Assembly: GCA_037367405.1 (NCBI GenBank)
Contig: JAZKJV010002947.1
Span: forward strand, 1,054,001 to 1,118,000
Direction of reading: 5' to 3'
DNA from: Ottelia alismoides
Lineage: Eukaryota; Streptophyta; Magnoliopsida; Alismatales; Hydrocharitaceae
DNA length: 64,000 nt
Of this stretch, positions 1 through 12,000 are shown in pieces (positions within the stretch are counted from its first letter, which is position 1; every line of letters begins with the position of its first letter). Under the pieces are notes generated by a model. That model was not told the DNA's origin, did not search any database, and was given only the letters and a program-made list of their open reading frames with translations. The position numbers and the translations under genes are program-made.

Positions 1-228
1 ACCACACATAGGTAAAATATCTATACATATACATATAAACTATACATATCTATTTATTTAAGTATGCAAATTATATCATAACAATAAAACAAAAATATAT
101 TTAAACCCCTAAAAGTAAGTTATAAAAATATAAAATAAAAGTATAAAATAAGAAAATAAAATATACAAAATATAAATAAATTAGCCAAGATATAGGTAAA
201 TATACCTATAATTATACCCTTAAAAACT

Positions 229-535
229 AGGGATTTTTACACACATAACCCTGAGTAGTTCTGCAATTACAATCATAACCCTACATAATCGTGAATTACA
301 TCGAGGACCCCGAATAGATGCTCCGTTTTACACCCATGACCTTCCGTTAGTTTAGTTTAAGTAAATCAGATGGTTGAGTTAATCTAGCTAATCTTCGATC
401 TAATGGTTGGGATTAATATTTTAAAAAAAGGAAAAAAAGAATATTACTTGTATTGGGGTCTTGCAGGCGGGTGGAGGGGAGGGGTTGGTGGCGGGACAGC
501 TACTTGCCGGGGGTCGAGGAAGGGGAAGCGGGCTC
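229..535. repeat. Left end of a MULE-like element, truncated
   Basis: The segment opens with a terminus-like motif (GGGATTTTTACACAC) followed by about 170 bp that closely matches the terminal inverted repeats of the element at 6172-7627. Shared strings include 'aattacaatcataaccc' and 'gaattacat'. The TIR-like part is followed by a short GC-rich block (about 465-535), as in the complete element. No matching right end is seen nearby, so I read it as a truncated copy. The assignment rests on similarity to the other copy and on no coding sequence. Confidence 0.55.
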
Positions 536-539
536 GAAA

Positions 540-1392
540 ATATAATAAATAAAAGAATGAAAATCACTTTTATATACATGTAATACTATAGGCATTTTGT
601 CTATATTTTCACATAGACTTATTTGATTTTGCATTTTCTTTTTCATTTTATTTTGATTTCAATATGCACAAATGTTATAAATGATATTTACAAAATTATA
701 GAAATATAAATTTGTAAAAATAATGAAGGATGAATAAAATTAATATTTATTGTGTATAATGTACAATGAGGGTCGAAAACCTAACTTTCACATAGTAACT
801 CCAAAAAATATGAAGCCACCACCATTAAATATCTTGTGAAAAGTTATATACAATTAGAGTGATTTTGATATATTTTGAGTTTTCCATTAAAAGATATGGG
901 TTTGTGAAATTGGGTTTTTGGTTTTTTTTCTTTTGTGTATAAAATGAACATTGCATGCTATTTTTGTACAAACTCAATTTTATATTTTTATTTACATTAT
1001 TATCTACAACTTTCATATATAAAGTTTCTTCATGTGATGGATAAATAATAAAGAATAAAACATGTGTCAAAAATGCATAAATAATGAATAAAAGAATTGG
1101 GTTTTATTGTATTCTCGGCTCTTATCTCCCCCTACTTTATTCCTTGTCGACCAACTCAATTATTGACTTGGTCTCATGGTTCAGGGTCATAAAATATCTT
1201 TGATATTTTATTCTTTTTCTTCTCTTCTCTTTATTTTATAATTTTGGTATTAAAAACTATATTATTTGCATACAATAAATGTAATAAATAATGAATGTTA
1301 TTTTTTGCAAATTAATGTTGTTTGCGTGCATTAGCTAGGATTTTAAAGGCCAAAATGATAGAATAAAGGTGATGAAATGGAGACTCATCAAT
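540..1392 (-). repeat. Diverged LTR-like repeat, copy B (partial)
   Basis: Read on the minus strand from 1392, the segment begins TGATGAGTCTCC and runs through AT-rich DNA. It parallels the minus-strand sequence that begins TGATGAATCACC at 4139, including a conserved 'TTTATTC..' stretch and a paired 'gagat(a)agagcc' region. The copies are clearly related but diverged. No reverse transcriptase or gag is present. I infer an old long-LTR or non-autonomous retroelement. The low-coordinate end is undefined because a MULE-like fragment abuts it. Confidence 0.4.
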
Positions 1393-4139
1393 TACCATAA
1401 GCGTAGTTTCCTATTTCTCAAAAAATCAAAAGTACACTCTTTCGTATATCTTGGACGGATCATGTTCAGTTATGAAAAGTCGTATTCAAGGCCTCTCCGC
1501 ACAAATATGTTGGAAGTCACAACTCTGAAAGAGAGCATTGATCACGTCGATTTTATAATTCAAACAGTGACAAAAACAAGGATTTTTGAATTTTTAAAAA
1601 TAACAAACAGTAATAAAAATGTCCCAAAAACAGTGATTTTTTTACACAGTGGCATGAGCCACGTATCCAAATTTCACTCAATTTGGAATTAATTTGATAT
1701 TTTATTCAACCAATAAAAAAGCTACATCACAAAGGGATCTAAATGCAAGAAAACAAACTTTCAGGGTTAAATGGAAACACGTGCAGAAACTATAGGGGGT
1801 TAATGCAAAATACACACAAAATTCAACACATGTTCGAATACTGTACGCACAGGGGTATATATGCAATTCTCAAAACATATCATTCATTCCATAACAGTCA
1901 TAAAAACCCAGCCCTGAATATGGAAAAAGCCCACAAAATCACGTGTCGAAGCACGCGTCTCCACAAAGTAGGGACTAAAATGTAAATATAAGAAACTACA
2001 GGTCCAGATATGCAAATTATCCAAGTGTGTGAGTTTATTTAATAGACTAAACAGAAACTAAAATAAAATGCAGGGGGTCGGGCGCAAGTTACCCAGCCAA
2101 AGCGCGTGCGGGGCACGTGAGGGCCAGGTGTCGGGCGGTGAATGGCGGATGATGTGCGGCTGAGATGATGCCTCCTGGAAGATCCAACAGTGCTGACAAT
2201 GTGCCGAACATGGGGTGCACATGGCCGTTAAATCTGGTATCTAACGGCCTAATAGGAGCAGGGCACGGACGGCTCGGATGATAACTGGAGGCGAGGCGTG
2301 ATCCGACGACAGAGAGATAGGCTGGAAGAACTTCTCCTAGGCGAGCTTCTCCGGGGAGCTGGGAGTGATCCGAGCGTCTGATGGAAGATCGGAGAGGAGG
2401 TTTCTCCTCGCGATGACGATCCACATCGGGTGGTGGCATCCGATGGAGCTCCCAACGGTCCAATCCTTCGACGATGGAGGAGGGAGCTGGGCGACTCCGG
2501 CGAAGGATGGAAGACGCGACTAAGGGGGGTGTCCTGCGCTTATTCACCTGCAAGAGAAAGCTCGTGCTCGGAGGAAGACTCCGGGATGGGTTATTTGCAA
2601 AATGACAAAGGGAAGCGGCGCGGATATGCAAAGGGAGGTTCCGACGGAGGCGACGGAAGGAACCAGACCCAATCTTGGCTCGAATAGCCAAGATCGAGGT
2701 GATCAGATCGTGGAAGGAAGGTGACGATGGATCGATGGATCTATCGATACGGATGAGATGAGGTGATGGGGCTCTGGCCACTGGGGCGGAGCTGGCGGAG
2801 CGACAATGGAAGAATCGAAGCTACACGATGATCGGGAAGCTAAGGGTGATACCTGATGGTCGGAGTCGACTGTGGGGGAGATGCTGGATCTCCGACGGTC
2901 TTCGCCTCGATGGAGCGTCGCCTCAAAAGGCTCAGGCTACGCCGGCGGTGGAGCTCGACGATAATGGTCGCTGGACCTAGGGCAAACGCCTTCAAATCCT
3001 CGTTGCAACACTCTCGATCACTCGCTGTCACTCAAGGATGAAGGTGGAGGTCCTGGGAGTCGAAGACGGGAGCCAAAGGTGAGTGAAAATGTGGCGGAGG
3101 CTCGGGCTTTATACTGGTAGGGGTCTGACAAGATGGGAGTCGGGCGCGCAATCTAAAGCTCGGACCCCTAGAAATGTGGTCGGGCGTGGATCAGGAATGT
3201 ATTGAGGATAATCGGGGCCCGAGGTTTAAGGAAATGGGTGACGGATCGATTTGGAAAAATTCGGAGAAGTCAGGTCAAAAATTAGATCCGCGAAGAAGTG
3301 GTCCTGGGGGGAGAGTTGACCGGGGGTCAACAATCCCCCGTGGACCAATGGAAAAATTCCATTGGGAAATTATTTAAAAATTCATTTTAAAATAGTAAAT
3401 GATTTTATTTTGAATTTTTAAATAAAAATGTTTATTTATTTACAAAGTATTTTTTTGTGATTTTTATTTATTTTTTTGAAAAATAAATTATGTATATACA
3501 TTATATATTATTATATACAGGTATAAATACCTATGTATTTTTTATTTTTATTTTTATTATTTTTAATTTTGTACAATTATCCCTATTTTATATTTTATTT
3601 ATTTACATCATAAATTTTGGGATATTAAATAATTTTTATTTAGTTTTTATTATGTATTTACAAGGGTAAGATAAATATATATATATGTACATATATACAA
3701 GGTATATACAAGGGGAAGAGAGAGAATTTATTTTTGTTTTATTTTATTTTTCTTATTTTTATTTTATTTTTATAAATATATACACATTATGAGGGACACA
3801 TAAATATTTTTATTTGATGAAAATAATAATATATACATAAAAAGGGGGAATATGTACAAAGATGAATGGCTCTATCTCTCTCTACTTATTTTATTTTGCG
3901 GTCAGGCCCATATTGAGCCCTCCCTTGGGTTCGGGTCACTCAATATTTATTCTAAATATTTCTCTCTTTTTCTTTATTTCTTTATTCCTTTATTTTTGTG
4001 CAAAAACATGCTGATTATGGTTATTTACATGAAGCATGCATTTTGACAATTCATTATATTTACAAACATTTACCTGGTATTTTACCAAGGTTTCTAGCTA
4101 AAATAAAGGAATAAAGAGTGATGAATGGTGATTCATCAG
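1393..4139 (-). repeat. Diverged LTR-like repeat, copy A, with GC-rich block
   Basis: On the minus strand this runs from TGATGAATCACC (4139) through an AT-rich U3-like section, a TATAAAG motif at 3107-3113, a GC-rich 1.2-kb block (about 2080-3330), and an AT-rich tail that ends next to copy B. The order of AT-rich upstream part, TATA box, GC-rich transcribed part and tail resembles a long plant LTR. Reading frames in the GC block (longest 2089-2781, minus, 230 codons) match no family I recognise and probably reflect high GC. No flanking TSD was found. Confidence 0.4.
3107..3113 (-). promoter_or_regulatory. Candidate TATA box of the LTR-like repeat
   Basis: TATAAAG on the minus strand sits just upstream (minus direction) of the GC-rich block and downstream of an AT-rich region. 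It is the best-placed core promoter motif in this repeat. There is no support beyond motif and position. Confidence 0.3.
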
Positions 4140-6171
4140 TTAACCATATTTCCATGTGTTGTTGCCAATAATTGAAATTCTGACCATCGATTTTTCCGGT
4201 ATACCGGTCATATCCACCCTCGATTTAAACATGGTAACATGGTTTTTAATTATGATTCTGGATATCTTCTTGTTAACATTGATTATCAAGGCATACAATA
4301 AACAATAATTTTTCAAACCCATACGAATCAATATAAATGCATTACCTATTAACAAGTTAACAAGCATGCATTTCTGATTTATAATCCGATTAAAAAATGC
4401 ACATATGAACCAATCAAACCATTTATACATCATCTAGGGCGAGATCCAGGAAAGACAAAGCAATAAATCAATTATGACAACCAAAATATTAAAAAGATCA
4501 TATTAGAGACCACCGAAGAGCCCATTATGGACTATCCTTAGAGAGGATATCACTCCACAATACTGGTGTAATGGGTACTAGCGATCCATTTATAAGATAT
4601 GACGGTACGATCGTCGTCCGTGCAAACCGATGAGATCGTCTACGAAAGTACCTCAAATAACCACAACCGAGAGAAGAAGAATCTTAAGTTGCAGTTACGG
4701 TGGAACATGGAGCGAGAACGACGAGGGAGCTTTCTTGTAAGTGAAGAAAATAATGTACATGCGGAGGGTATAAGAAGACCTAGAGCGGCCTTTCATCTTC
4801 CAAAAATGCCTCCCAATGGACGCCTCTTCGGGATTCTGAAAACAACGATTAGATCAGAGCCATTGGAGTTGAGTCGAATTCCCTCAATGTGGTTGAATCA
4901 CAATTAATTCGTTGAATTATTTTATTGAAACCGCTAACGAAACTCGCAACAAAAGTATCGATATTCGAATTCACTCTCCCAAGCTTGAGTCCGAGCTCGA
5001 GTATGAGCCATTGCCGGAGCCGGAGATGAAGTGGAGCGCACGTTTTACTATTCCTATAAGAGTTTGGAGTGTGAACTCATATATAAGCCTACATAAGTTT
5101 ATAAACACTACGTGTGGTACTAAGCTTTCACCAAAAGCTCACATTGTTTAAAATTCAGAAATTCTCAACTTCCCCTCCATCATCAATTTGGTTTCCATCT
5201 TGAAACTAATTTTTTCCCAGCGTAATTGCATAGATTTACGAATTTAAAACATAATTACTTTAGATTAAATACAATAATTACACGAGAATTACAAATAGAA
5301 TTACAAATATGTAAAAATAATATATGAAATTACATATATGTGCTATTTTTTGCAAAATATTTATTGTATCATTTTTTACAATATAAAGTTTATCGTTTAT
5401 TAATTTTGTACTAGTTCTGCTACTAGGAAGACTTTCAGTACCTAAGAAAGACTCCACCTCATTTGAAATGTCCCATATATTCGTTCATTCATATATACAT
5501 ATGCGCATGCGTGTGTATCTTGTCCGGTCTTTGACTTGCTCTATTACTACAAGTCATACCTAAATACAACCGAGCTAGATGCAATAGCACACATGCTACA
5601 TCATATTCTCAACTTCTAACCAGGAGGGTTTACTTGTTTGCAATAATTATTTCTTTTCTTTCACATTTTCAAGGACATTGAATAATGAAGGAACATTGAT
5701 AGCTTATCTTATCCCTCCATTATCTCATAATAAAAAAACATGAATAGAAAATAAACCTTCACATGCGGTCCTTATTCCCTTTTTGCTATTCCTCGAGTAA
5801 AAGGATCAATGATATAAATATTTACATAATAGCAAACAACTAATTGTTGATGTTGCAGGATTATAGTCGTTAATGCTTCTATTGCCAATTATCGGATAAG
5901 CATATTAAAAAGTTAACGGATGTCACTGACCTCGATGTCAATTTATAGTTTTGATTCCACATTTAATACTTTATTCAAAGACCTTGTGTTAGTTTCGTGA
6001 TCTAATCCACGTAATCAAACTTTTATTGTCGACGATGGAATGGTCACTGCGACTGAAATACCATTTCAAGGTCATTGACATATGGTAATACTTAGATGTA
6101 TGTTTTCTCACAATGTCGTTCTTATGTTACCTTTCATATACATATAATCAATAATTTGGTCAAATAAAAAA
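4140..6171. other. Intergenic DNA, no recognised gene
   Basis: The stretch is mostly AT-rich. Two adjacent + strand reading frames at 4599-4907 and 4912-5151 (102 and 79 codons) lie in a less AT-rich island. Neither shows a domain or motif I recognise, and they could be relics of a transposable element. From 5160 to 6171 I see only AT-rich sequence without coding signal or repeat structure. Confidence 0.5.
6163..6171. repeat. Target-site duplication, left (MULE-like element)
   Basis: AATAAAAAA lies directly before the left terminus and matches AATAAACAA at 7628-7636 in 8 of 9 positions. A 9-bp duplication is the normal size for Mutator-like transposases. Low sequence complexity weakens the point. 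Confidence 0.5.
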
Positions 6172-7627
6172 GAGATATTTTACACCTATAATCAAGAGTA
6201 ATTTCACAATTACAATCATAACTCCGTATAATCATGAATTACATAAGAAATCTCGGATAGTCACTTCATCTCACGCTCATAACCCTCTATTAATTTAATT
6301 CATTAACTTTACCACACAATCGAGTTAATCTAACTCATCTTCAATCCAACAGTATCAACTAAACAAAAAGCCTTCAACCTCTAGCACCCTCCATCTTCCT
6401 CAAGCCATACCCCCTCACCCTCTCTCCACCTCCCCCTACGACCACCTCCAACCTCCTCCACCTCCCCCCGCCGTCGAACACCTCTCCCAACGTCCCCGTT
6501 GCACCCTGATGCCGTCAAGTAACCTACACGCGTGCACGATGACCTCGATGCCTGTGGTGGCGAGGGACACTGGAACATGTAAGGACAACATGAACTCGAG
6601 CTAAGGGAAGGCGACGATGAGAGCGGAGGGGGGGGGGGGGACAGAGGAGGAAGGGGGCTACAGGTGGGGCATGAGGGGGTGGGGAGGAAGGGGAGGTGGT
6701 GGTGGTGCTGCCGGGTGATGGCATGGCAATTGTGGAGGGCGGTCGATGGGGGTGTGGCTTCCACGGGGGCTTGCAGGGGGCGATAAGTGGAGGGTAGCGG
6801 CAGGGGCATGGCTTCTGCCCTCACCATGTTCTCCCTCTCCTGCCCGTCGCATATAGAGCCATCACGACATCCTTACACCCCACCCTCTACCTGCACCTGC
6901 TACGGAAAGGGGTCCCACCAATGTTAGGATCACATCAGACCGACCAATCGTCGCACGGTGCTAAGCCCGACCCTCGTGAGTTGGGTGAGTGCATACACAG
7001 CGTTCTCACGCATCGTGGCCATCCTTCCAGAGGCCACCACCCATGCCAACGGGCAGATCACCCTTGCTCCACCTATCGTCTATTGTCGTTGTGGAGTGAG
7101 AGTTTGTGCACCGCAGTTACGACGTGCTCCTGGAGCTCAAGGTTCGGAGAGGAGATCATCACGATGAGAGCGCGTGCGACACCAGCGCGGGCAAGGCGGA
7201 GGCGGTTATCCTGGCAGTGCTTTGCTGGGAGGTAGATCTCCATCGTAGTGCGACGTGCGCATCGATGGAGGGGGAGCTTAGGTCAGAGATCATGGTTCTG
7301 ATGAGGTCGTCAGAGGTGTCGACAAGAGTTTGCAGCGAGAGGAGGAAGGGGAGGAGGTGGTCGGCGAGGGGAGGAGGAGGCGGTTGGGGGGATGATGGTT
7401 GGAGGAGGAAGTGGAGTAGTCTCCTTCGTAAATAATAGGACCTTAAAGGGTATAAATGTAAGATATTTGACGAATACCGTCATAGTTAACATGGAATCAG
7501 ATGGAAGTTAACACAAGGTTACGGATGTAAGAGTTCAATACTATTCAGGACCTTGGATGTAATTAACAATTACACATGGTTATGATTGTAATTACAAAAT
7601 TACTCAGGGTTATGGGTGTAAATATCC
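6172..7627. mobile_element. Pack-MULE-like non-autonomous DNA transposon
   Basis: The element is 1,456 bp with long terminal inverted repeats. The left end is GAGATATTTTACACC and the reverse complement of the right end is GGGATATTTACACCC. Similarity between arms continues for well over 100 bp (left about 6172-6330, right about 7470-7627) and includes 'aattacaatcataac'. A 9-bp near-perfect TSD flanks it. Between the TIRs lies about 1.05 kb of strongly GC-rich DNA (about 6375-7435), quite unlike the AT-rich surroundings. No transposase is present. Long TIRs, a 9-bp TSD and foreign-looking GC-rich cargo are the hallmarks of a Pack-MULE. The cargo gene is not identified. It lies about 1.3 kb upstream of the formin start codon and could affect its promoter (inference). 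Confidence 0.65.
6375..7435. other. GC-rich cargo of the MULE-like element
   Basis: The body has open frames on both strands (minus 6381-6827, 148 codons, Pro/Ser-rich; plus 6921-7235, 7106-7435 and others). None holds a recognisable domain. It contains a G run of about 12 near 6630-6641. If captured from a host gene, it should match an exon or exon-intron stretch elsewhere in the genome. From sequence alone I cannot name the donor or say whether any frame is translated. Confidence 0.4.
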
Positions 7628-7636
7628 CAATAAACA

Positions 7637-8500
7637 ATTGAATAGACAAAGAGATTTACTTAAAACTATTACAGAGAGATTGATGGGAGACAACAACAAT
7701 ACTGATTGCATGTATGCGATCTCGACGGTAGGTGTGTCTCTATCAATTTGGACGATTATTTTTATAACATTTCGTGCACGCATCTAATTTAGTTTACGTG
7801 CCAATTCTTATATTTTTGTTTGCAATTACATGACAATGTCTCCATGGATGAAAATATTATAAATATAAAAAATAATTATAAAATCACAAATATATTTATA
7901 GATTACATTTTGTAATATGACAACATTTTTCAACCTCTTCAAACGGCCATTTTTAAAGCGGAAAATGCTCACAAATTCAGCACTTCAACAAAACACAAGT
8001 CATATCCAAAATTCACATTAAAGTTATAGCCAAATTTCATTCAGAGAAGATCGTCTGATGTGATTTCCGCTACTACAATGCAGAGGAACCATGTGAAATG
8101 GGCAACTCTGATAGGGGCATGCTATTCTTGGCCCCTTATCAGGACCGTCCATCTCTTGTCGAACGATTCTCCTACGTTACAACGTAAGAAAGACATCAGA
8201 TGATCCGCTCCCAATTTCATCACGTATAATATCCAATATTATCGATCCCCGGAGCGAACATTAAAAAAAGGACCGATTAGGAGAGCAACTGCCATCATAT
8301 TCGGGAAGCATTTCAGATCGATATCCGTCGTCCCGAGATGAAATTCTCCAAATCTACTCTCCAATAACGCCGGACTGTTGGACTGCGACGAGCGATCTCC
8401 GGTACGTACATTCCCCACGTGCGACACAGCTCCCCATAAACAAAAGGAGAAACAAAACCCCAAAAGCAGAGCACCTCTTTTGCAAAATTATCTCACGCAT
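7637..8500 (+). promoter_or_regulatory. Upstream region of the formin gene
   Basis: The sequence goes from AT-rich (7640-8100) to mixed composition approaching the transcribed region. No reading frame is supported. I could not place a convincing TATA box, so the transcription start is not assigned. Sequence after about 8480 becomes C-rich and CT-rich, typical of a plant 5' leader. Confidence 0.4.
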
Positions 8501-8809
8501 GGTCCGAATGCCGCCTCCCGCCTGCGAGGGCCCCGCCACTTGCCACTGCCACGTGGCCACGGTGCCATCCCCTCCCGGCTGCCCCCGCACGCCATCGCCC
8601 CCCACCCCCGCCTCGCACAGCACGAGCTCTCGTCACCCAACCCTTCTCTTCTTCCCCCCTCCCACACCGTGTGAGAGCCCAAAGGCACAGCCCTCAGGTC
8701 CAACCTCCTTCTCCTTAGTCCACTTCGCCCTCCTCCCCTTCTCCGCCCACTTAGGGCTACGAAATCTCACCAATTCCCCCAATTCGCCCTCCTGATCCTG
8801 CCTCCCCCA

Positions 8810-8818
8810 AAACCCTAA
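8810..8818 (+). promoter_or_regulatory. Telo-box (AAACCCTAA)
   Basis: An exact AAACCCTAA motif lies about 120 bp before the start codon within a CT-rich leader. Telo-boxes are frequent close to transcription starts of plant genes active in dividing tissue. A functional role here is inference from motif and position. Confidence 0.45.
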
Positions 8819-8940
8819 TCGCCCTAGTTACCCGCTCCCGCCACCGGTTTGGCGCAGATTTGGTCGTTGTCGTGCTCCTGCGTGCGGGTTTGGATCCGAT
8901 CTGGGGCGAATAGCGGCGACGCCGGCTGCGGGGCCGGCGG

Positions 8941-9013
8941 ATGGCTCTGTTCAGGAGGCTTTTCTACCGCAAGCCGCCGGATCGGCTGTTGGAGATCTCA
9001 GAGAGGGTCTACG
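8941..9013 (+). CDS. Formin exon 1
   Basis: It encodes [14 protein letters not shown] and continues to ERVY, the conserved N-terminus of class II formins, which supports this ATG. The donor is GTACGT at 9014. The exon ends after the first base of a codon, and that G plus TT of exon 2 gives the next Val. Intron 1 is 401 bp (9014-9414). Confidence 0.93.
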
Positions 9014-12000
9014 GTACGTGAGGATCCGTGGCCATTGATTGATCTGGGAGGGCTGGGTTCCGGATTGCTCCGTGTTCCTGTTGGATCGTTCCAGCGGGCA
9101 AATGGGAATGCGGGGATGGTGGAGTAGTTTGAGCTTCCACCCAACTGAATTGCAAAATTTTCCGCGTCCAACTTCACGATGCATTTAAATTTTATGGGAA
9201 ATGAATATCTCGGAGCTTGTTTTAGCTCAAAACGATTTTGTTTTTGCGGGAAAGTTGATTTTTTGTAGGTTGATTCGTTCAAAATTGCCCTTTTATGCTT
9301 CTTTCTGGACTAGTTTGAAATTTTAAAGCTTAATTCATTCAAAGATGCGTTGCATATTTATATTTTTCCGTGAACAATTCTGTTGATTGTACCTGAAGTT
9401 GCTTTATCTTGCAGTTTTTGATTGTTGTTTCTCCACTGAGATTTTGGAGGAAAATGAGTTCAAGGTGTACATGGAAAGCATTGTGGCGCAGCTGCAGGAT
9501 TATTTCCCCGAGGCTTCCTTCTTGGTGTTCAATTTCAGAGAGGGAGAGAAGAGGAGCAAGGTGTCGGATATTCTGTCGCAGTATGACATGACGGTAATGG
9601 ACTATCCTCATCAGTATGAAGGGTGCCCTTTGCTTCCGCTAGAAATGATCCATCACTTTCTGAAATCCAGTGAAAGCTGGTTATCCGGGGAGGGGCACCA
9701 ACAGAATGTGCTGTTGATGCATTGTGAGAAAGGCGGTTGGCCAATATTGGCATTTATGCTTGCAGCCCTTCTACTGTACAGAAATCAGTACTCTGGTGAA
9801 CAGAAGACTTTAGATATGGTATATAGGCAAGCGCCAAGGGAACTTTTGCACCTCTTCTCACCCTTGAACCCACAGCCATCTCATCTTAGATATCTGCAAT
9901 ATGTCTCCAGGAGAGGTTCTGGGGCGGATTGGCCACCAATGGACACTCCTCTGACATTGGATTCACTGAGCCTCACGGTTGTTCCCAGCTTCAGTAATGA
10001 AGGTGGCTGCAGACCTGTGGTGCGTGTGTATGGTCAAGATCCCTTGACCCCTAACAATAGGAGTTCTAAGGTCCTATTCTCCACCCCAAAGACAAAGCGA
10101 CATGCACGGAACCACAAAAGGGTAATATTGCTTGATTTAGTTGCAGTTTTTTTTTGCTGAACAACATGAATGAGTTGCCATTTCGATACCCTTATTGCAG
10201 GCAGAGAGAGTGCCGATTAAATTAAATATTCACTGCCGTGTCCAAGGGGACGTTGTGCTTGAGTGTATTCATTTGGATGGTGATTTAGAGCATGAGGATG
10301 TTATGTTTCGTATCATGTTCAACACATCATTTATTCAATCAAATATATTGGTGTTGAACCGTGAGGATGTTGATGTCCTGTGGAATACGAAGGACCAGTT
10401 TTCGAAGGCCTTTAAAGCAGAGGTACATTTCGTATTAATGTGCATGCAAGTGTACTTTAAACTTGACAAATGTTAAAAAGCATATTCATGCCTGAATCAG
10501 GTACTCTTTTTAGACTTCGATGCTGTTGGATCTGACATCACCACAGATGATGCAGCTGAAGAATGGGATGAGACTGAAGGAGCATCAGCAGAGGAGTTCT
10601 TTGAGGCAGAAGAGATTTTCAGTAATGCTGATTCTCAGGAAGGAAAGAGGGATTCTGATTTTCAAGGTCCTCAAATTGCAGGCTTTCCTGAGGATGAAAG
10701 CCCGGAGTTTGAGAGCCCAACGATAGCTGATGCAGCAAATAACAAGAAGTTAAATACCGATTCTCAGCTGGCTTCAGATGTCATTGTCACTGAAGAGGAA
10801 AGTTCTCCTGATAACTTAGATTCCAGACCAGAGCCTGACAATGAGACAATTAACACATCTGCTTGCAGTGATGAAAATGTTCAAATCAATGTTAATCAGG
10901 ATGCGATTACACTAAGTTCGAATAGTGAAAATAGTGTATCTTCTGTAATCAATGGGGCTCAGAAGTATGTAGCATCTGATGATCTGATGTGTCTCAGTAA
11001 AATCAACCCAAAGTCAGTGCCTGACGGTTTCAGTGCATTGGTAGAATTCCCATCTGTTTCTCTTGAAGCAGGCATGGGGAGATCTAGTGATGTTATGGAG
11101 GGAAATGCTGATATCAGCACCGATGAAAAAAGTTTGAATCTTAAGGGGTGCAATCATGCATTTGAAACACAAAAGTTGGCCGAGGAAGTGAAGACAGGGA
11201 GTAGTTCTCCAAAGAAGATAGAACTGGACAACCTCAATGAAATACATGGATTTGATAAACATAAGCAACAAAAAGACAAACCTACTACATCGAAAAAGCC
11301 ACCCACATCCCATTCTAAAGCATCATCAGATCCAATCATTTACCAAGATCAGAATATGCGGAAGGAAGTGCAGAATAGCAGTGTCGCGGCCTTGATATCA
11401 AAAACTGTTCCTCGATGGATTCCCCCAAAGAAGGTTTCTGATGCAACCTCGGTTCACCTGCCATCTCATCCACCATCTAGATATAACAGTTCTCCAGCTG
11501 CCTTAGCTATATCTGCAAAATTTTTAGGTGGTGATAAAGATGAAAATCAAGACAGCCTTCTGTCCATTGATAACATCTCAGAACATCCAGAACCACAAGA
11601 TAGATTGGAGCCTGTGATTCCTTATGGGAGTCCTCAGTCAGTACCCTCAAAATTAGCAAGCTCATCATCTTCTACTTCTAGGTTTAATCTTAGCGGGCCA
11701 CCTCCACCACCTCCTCCACCGCCTCCCCCTCCATTTGGTGTTGTAGGGGAAAGTGCAAGAAATTCTTTCGCTTCCCTTCCTACTGCAGTTGGTTTCGATC
11801 ATTCTTCATCAAAGTCTTTTTCTCCTAACCACCCTCTTATGCCGCCGCCACCGCCACCACCACCACCACATACCTCTTCATTTCGTACCTCTCTTGCTGA
11901 AGCGGTTGCCTCAGAGCCATCACATAATTTAGAACAAACATCTCCTCCTTTGCCTCCACCCCCACCTCCTCCACTTAGACTTGAAACGTTCAGCATGGTT

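Noticed and set aside
2089..2781. 230-codon minus frame as a host gene
   Set aside because: No domain, no splice context, lies in a GC-rich repeat block. Kept only as part of the repeat.
10438..10476. Exon 3 continuing into the following sequence (frame remains open to 10476)
   Set aside because: The C2 family sequence continues with VLFLDFDA at 10501, and the GTACAT donor and AATCAG acceptor give a 78-bp intron.
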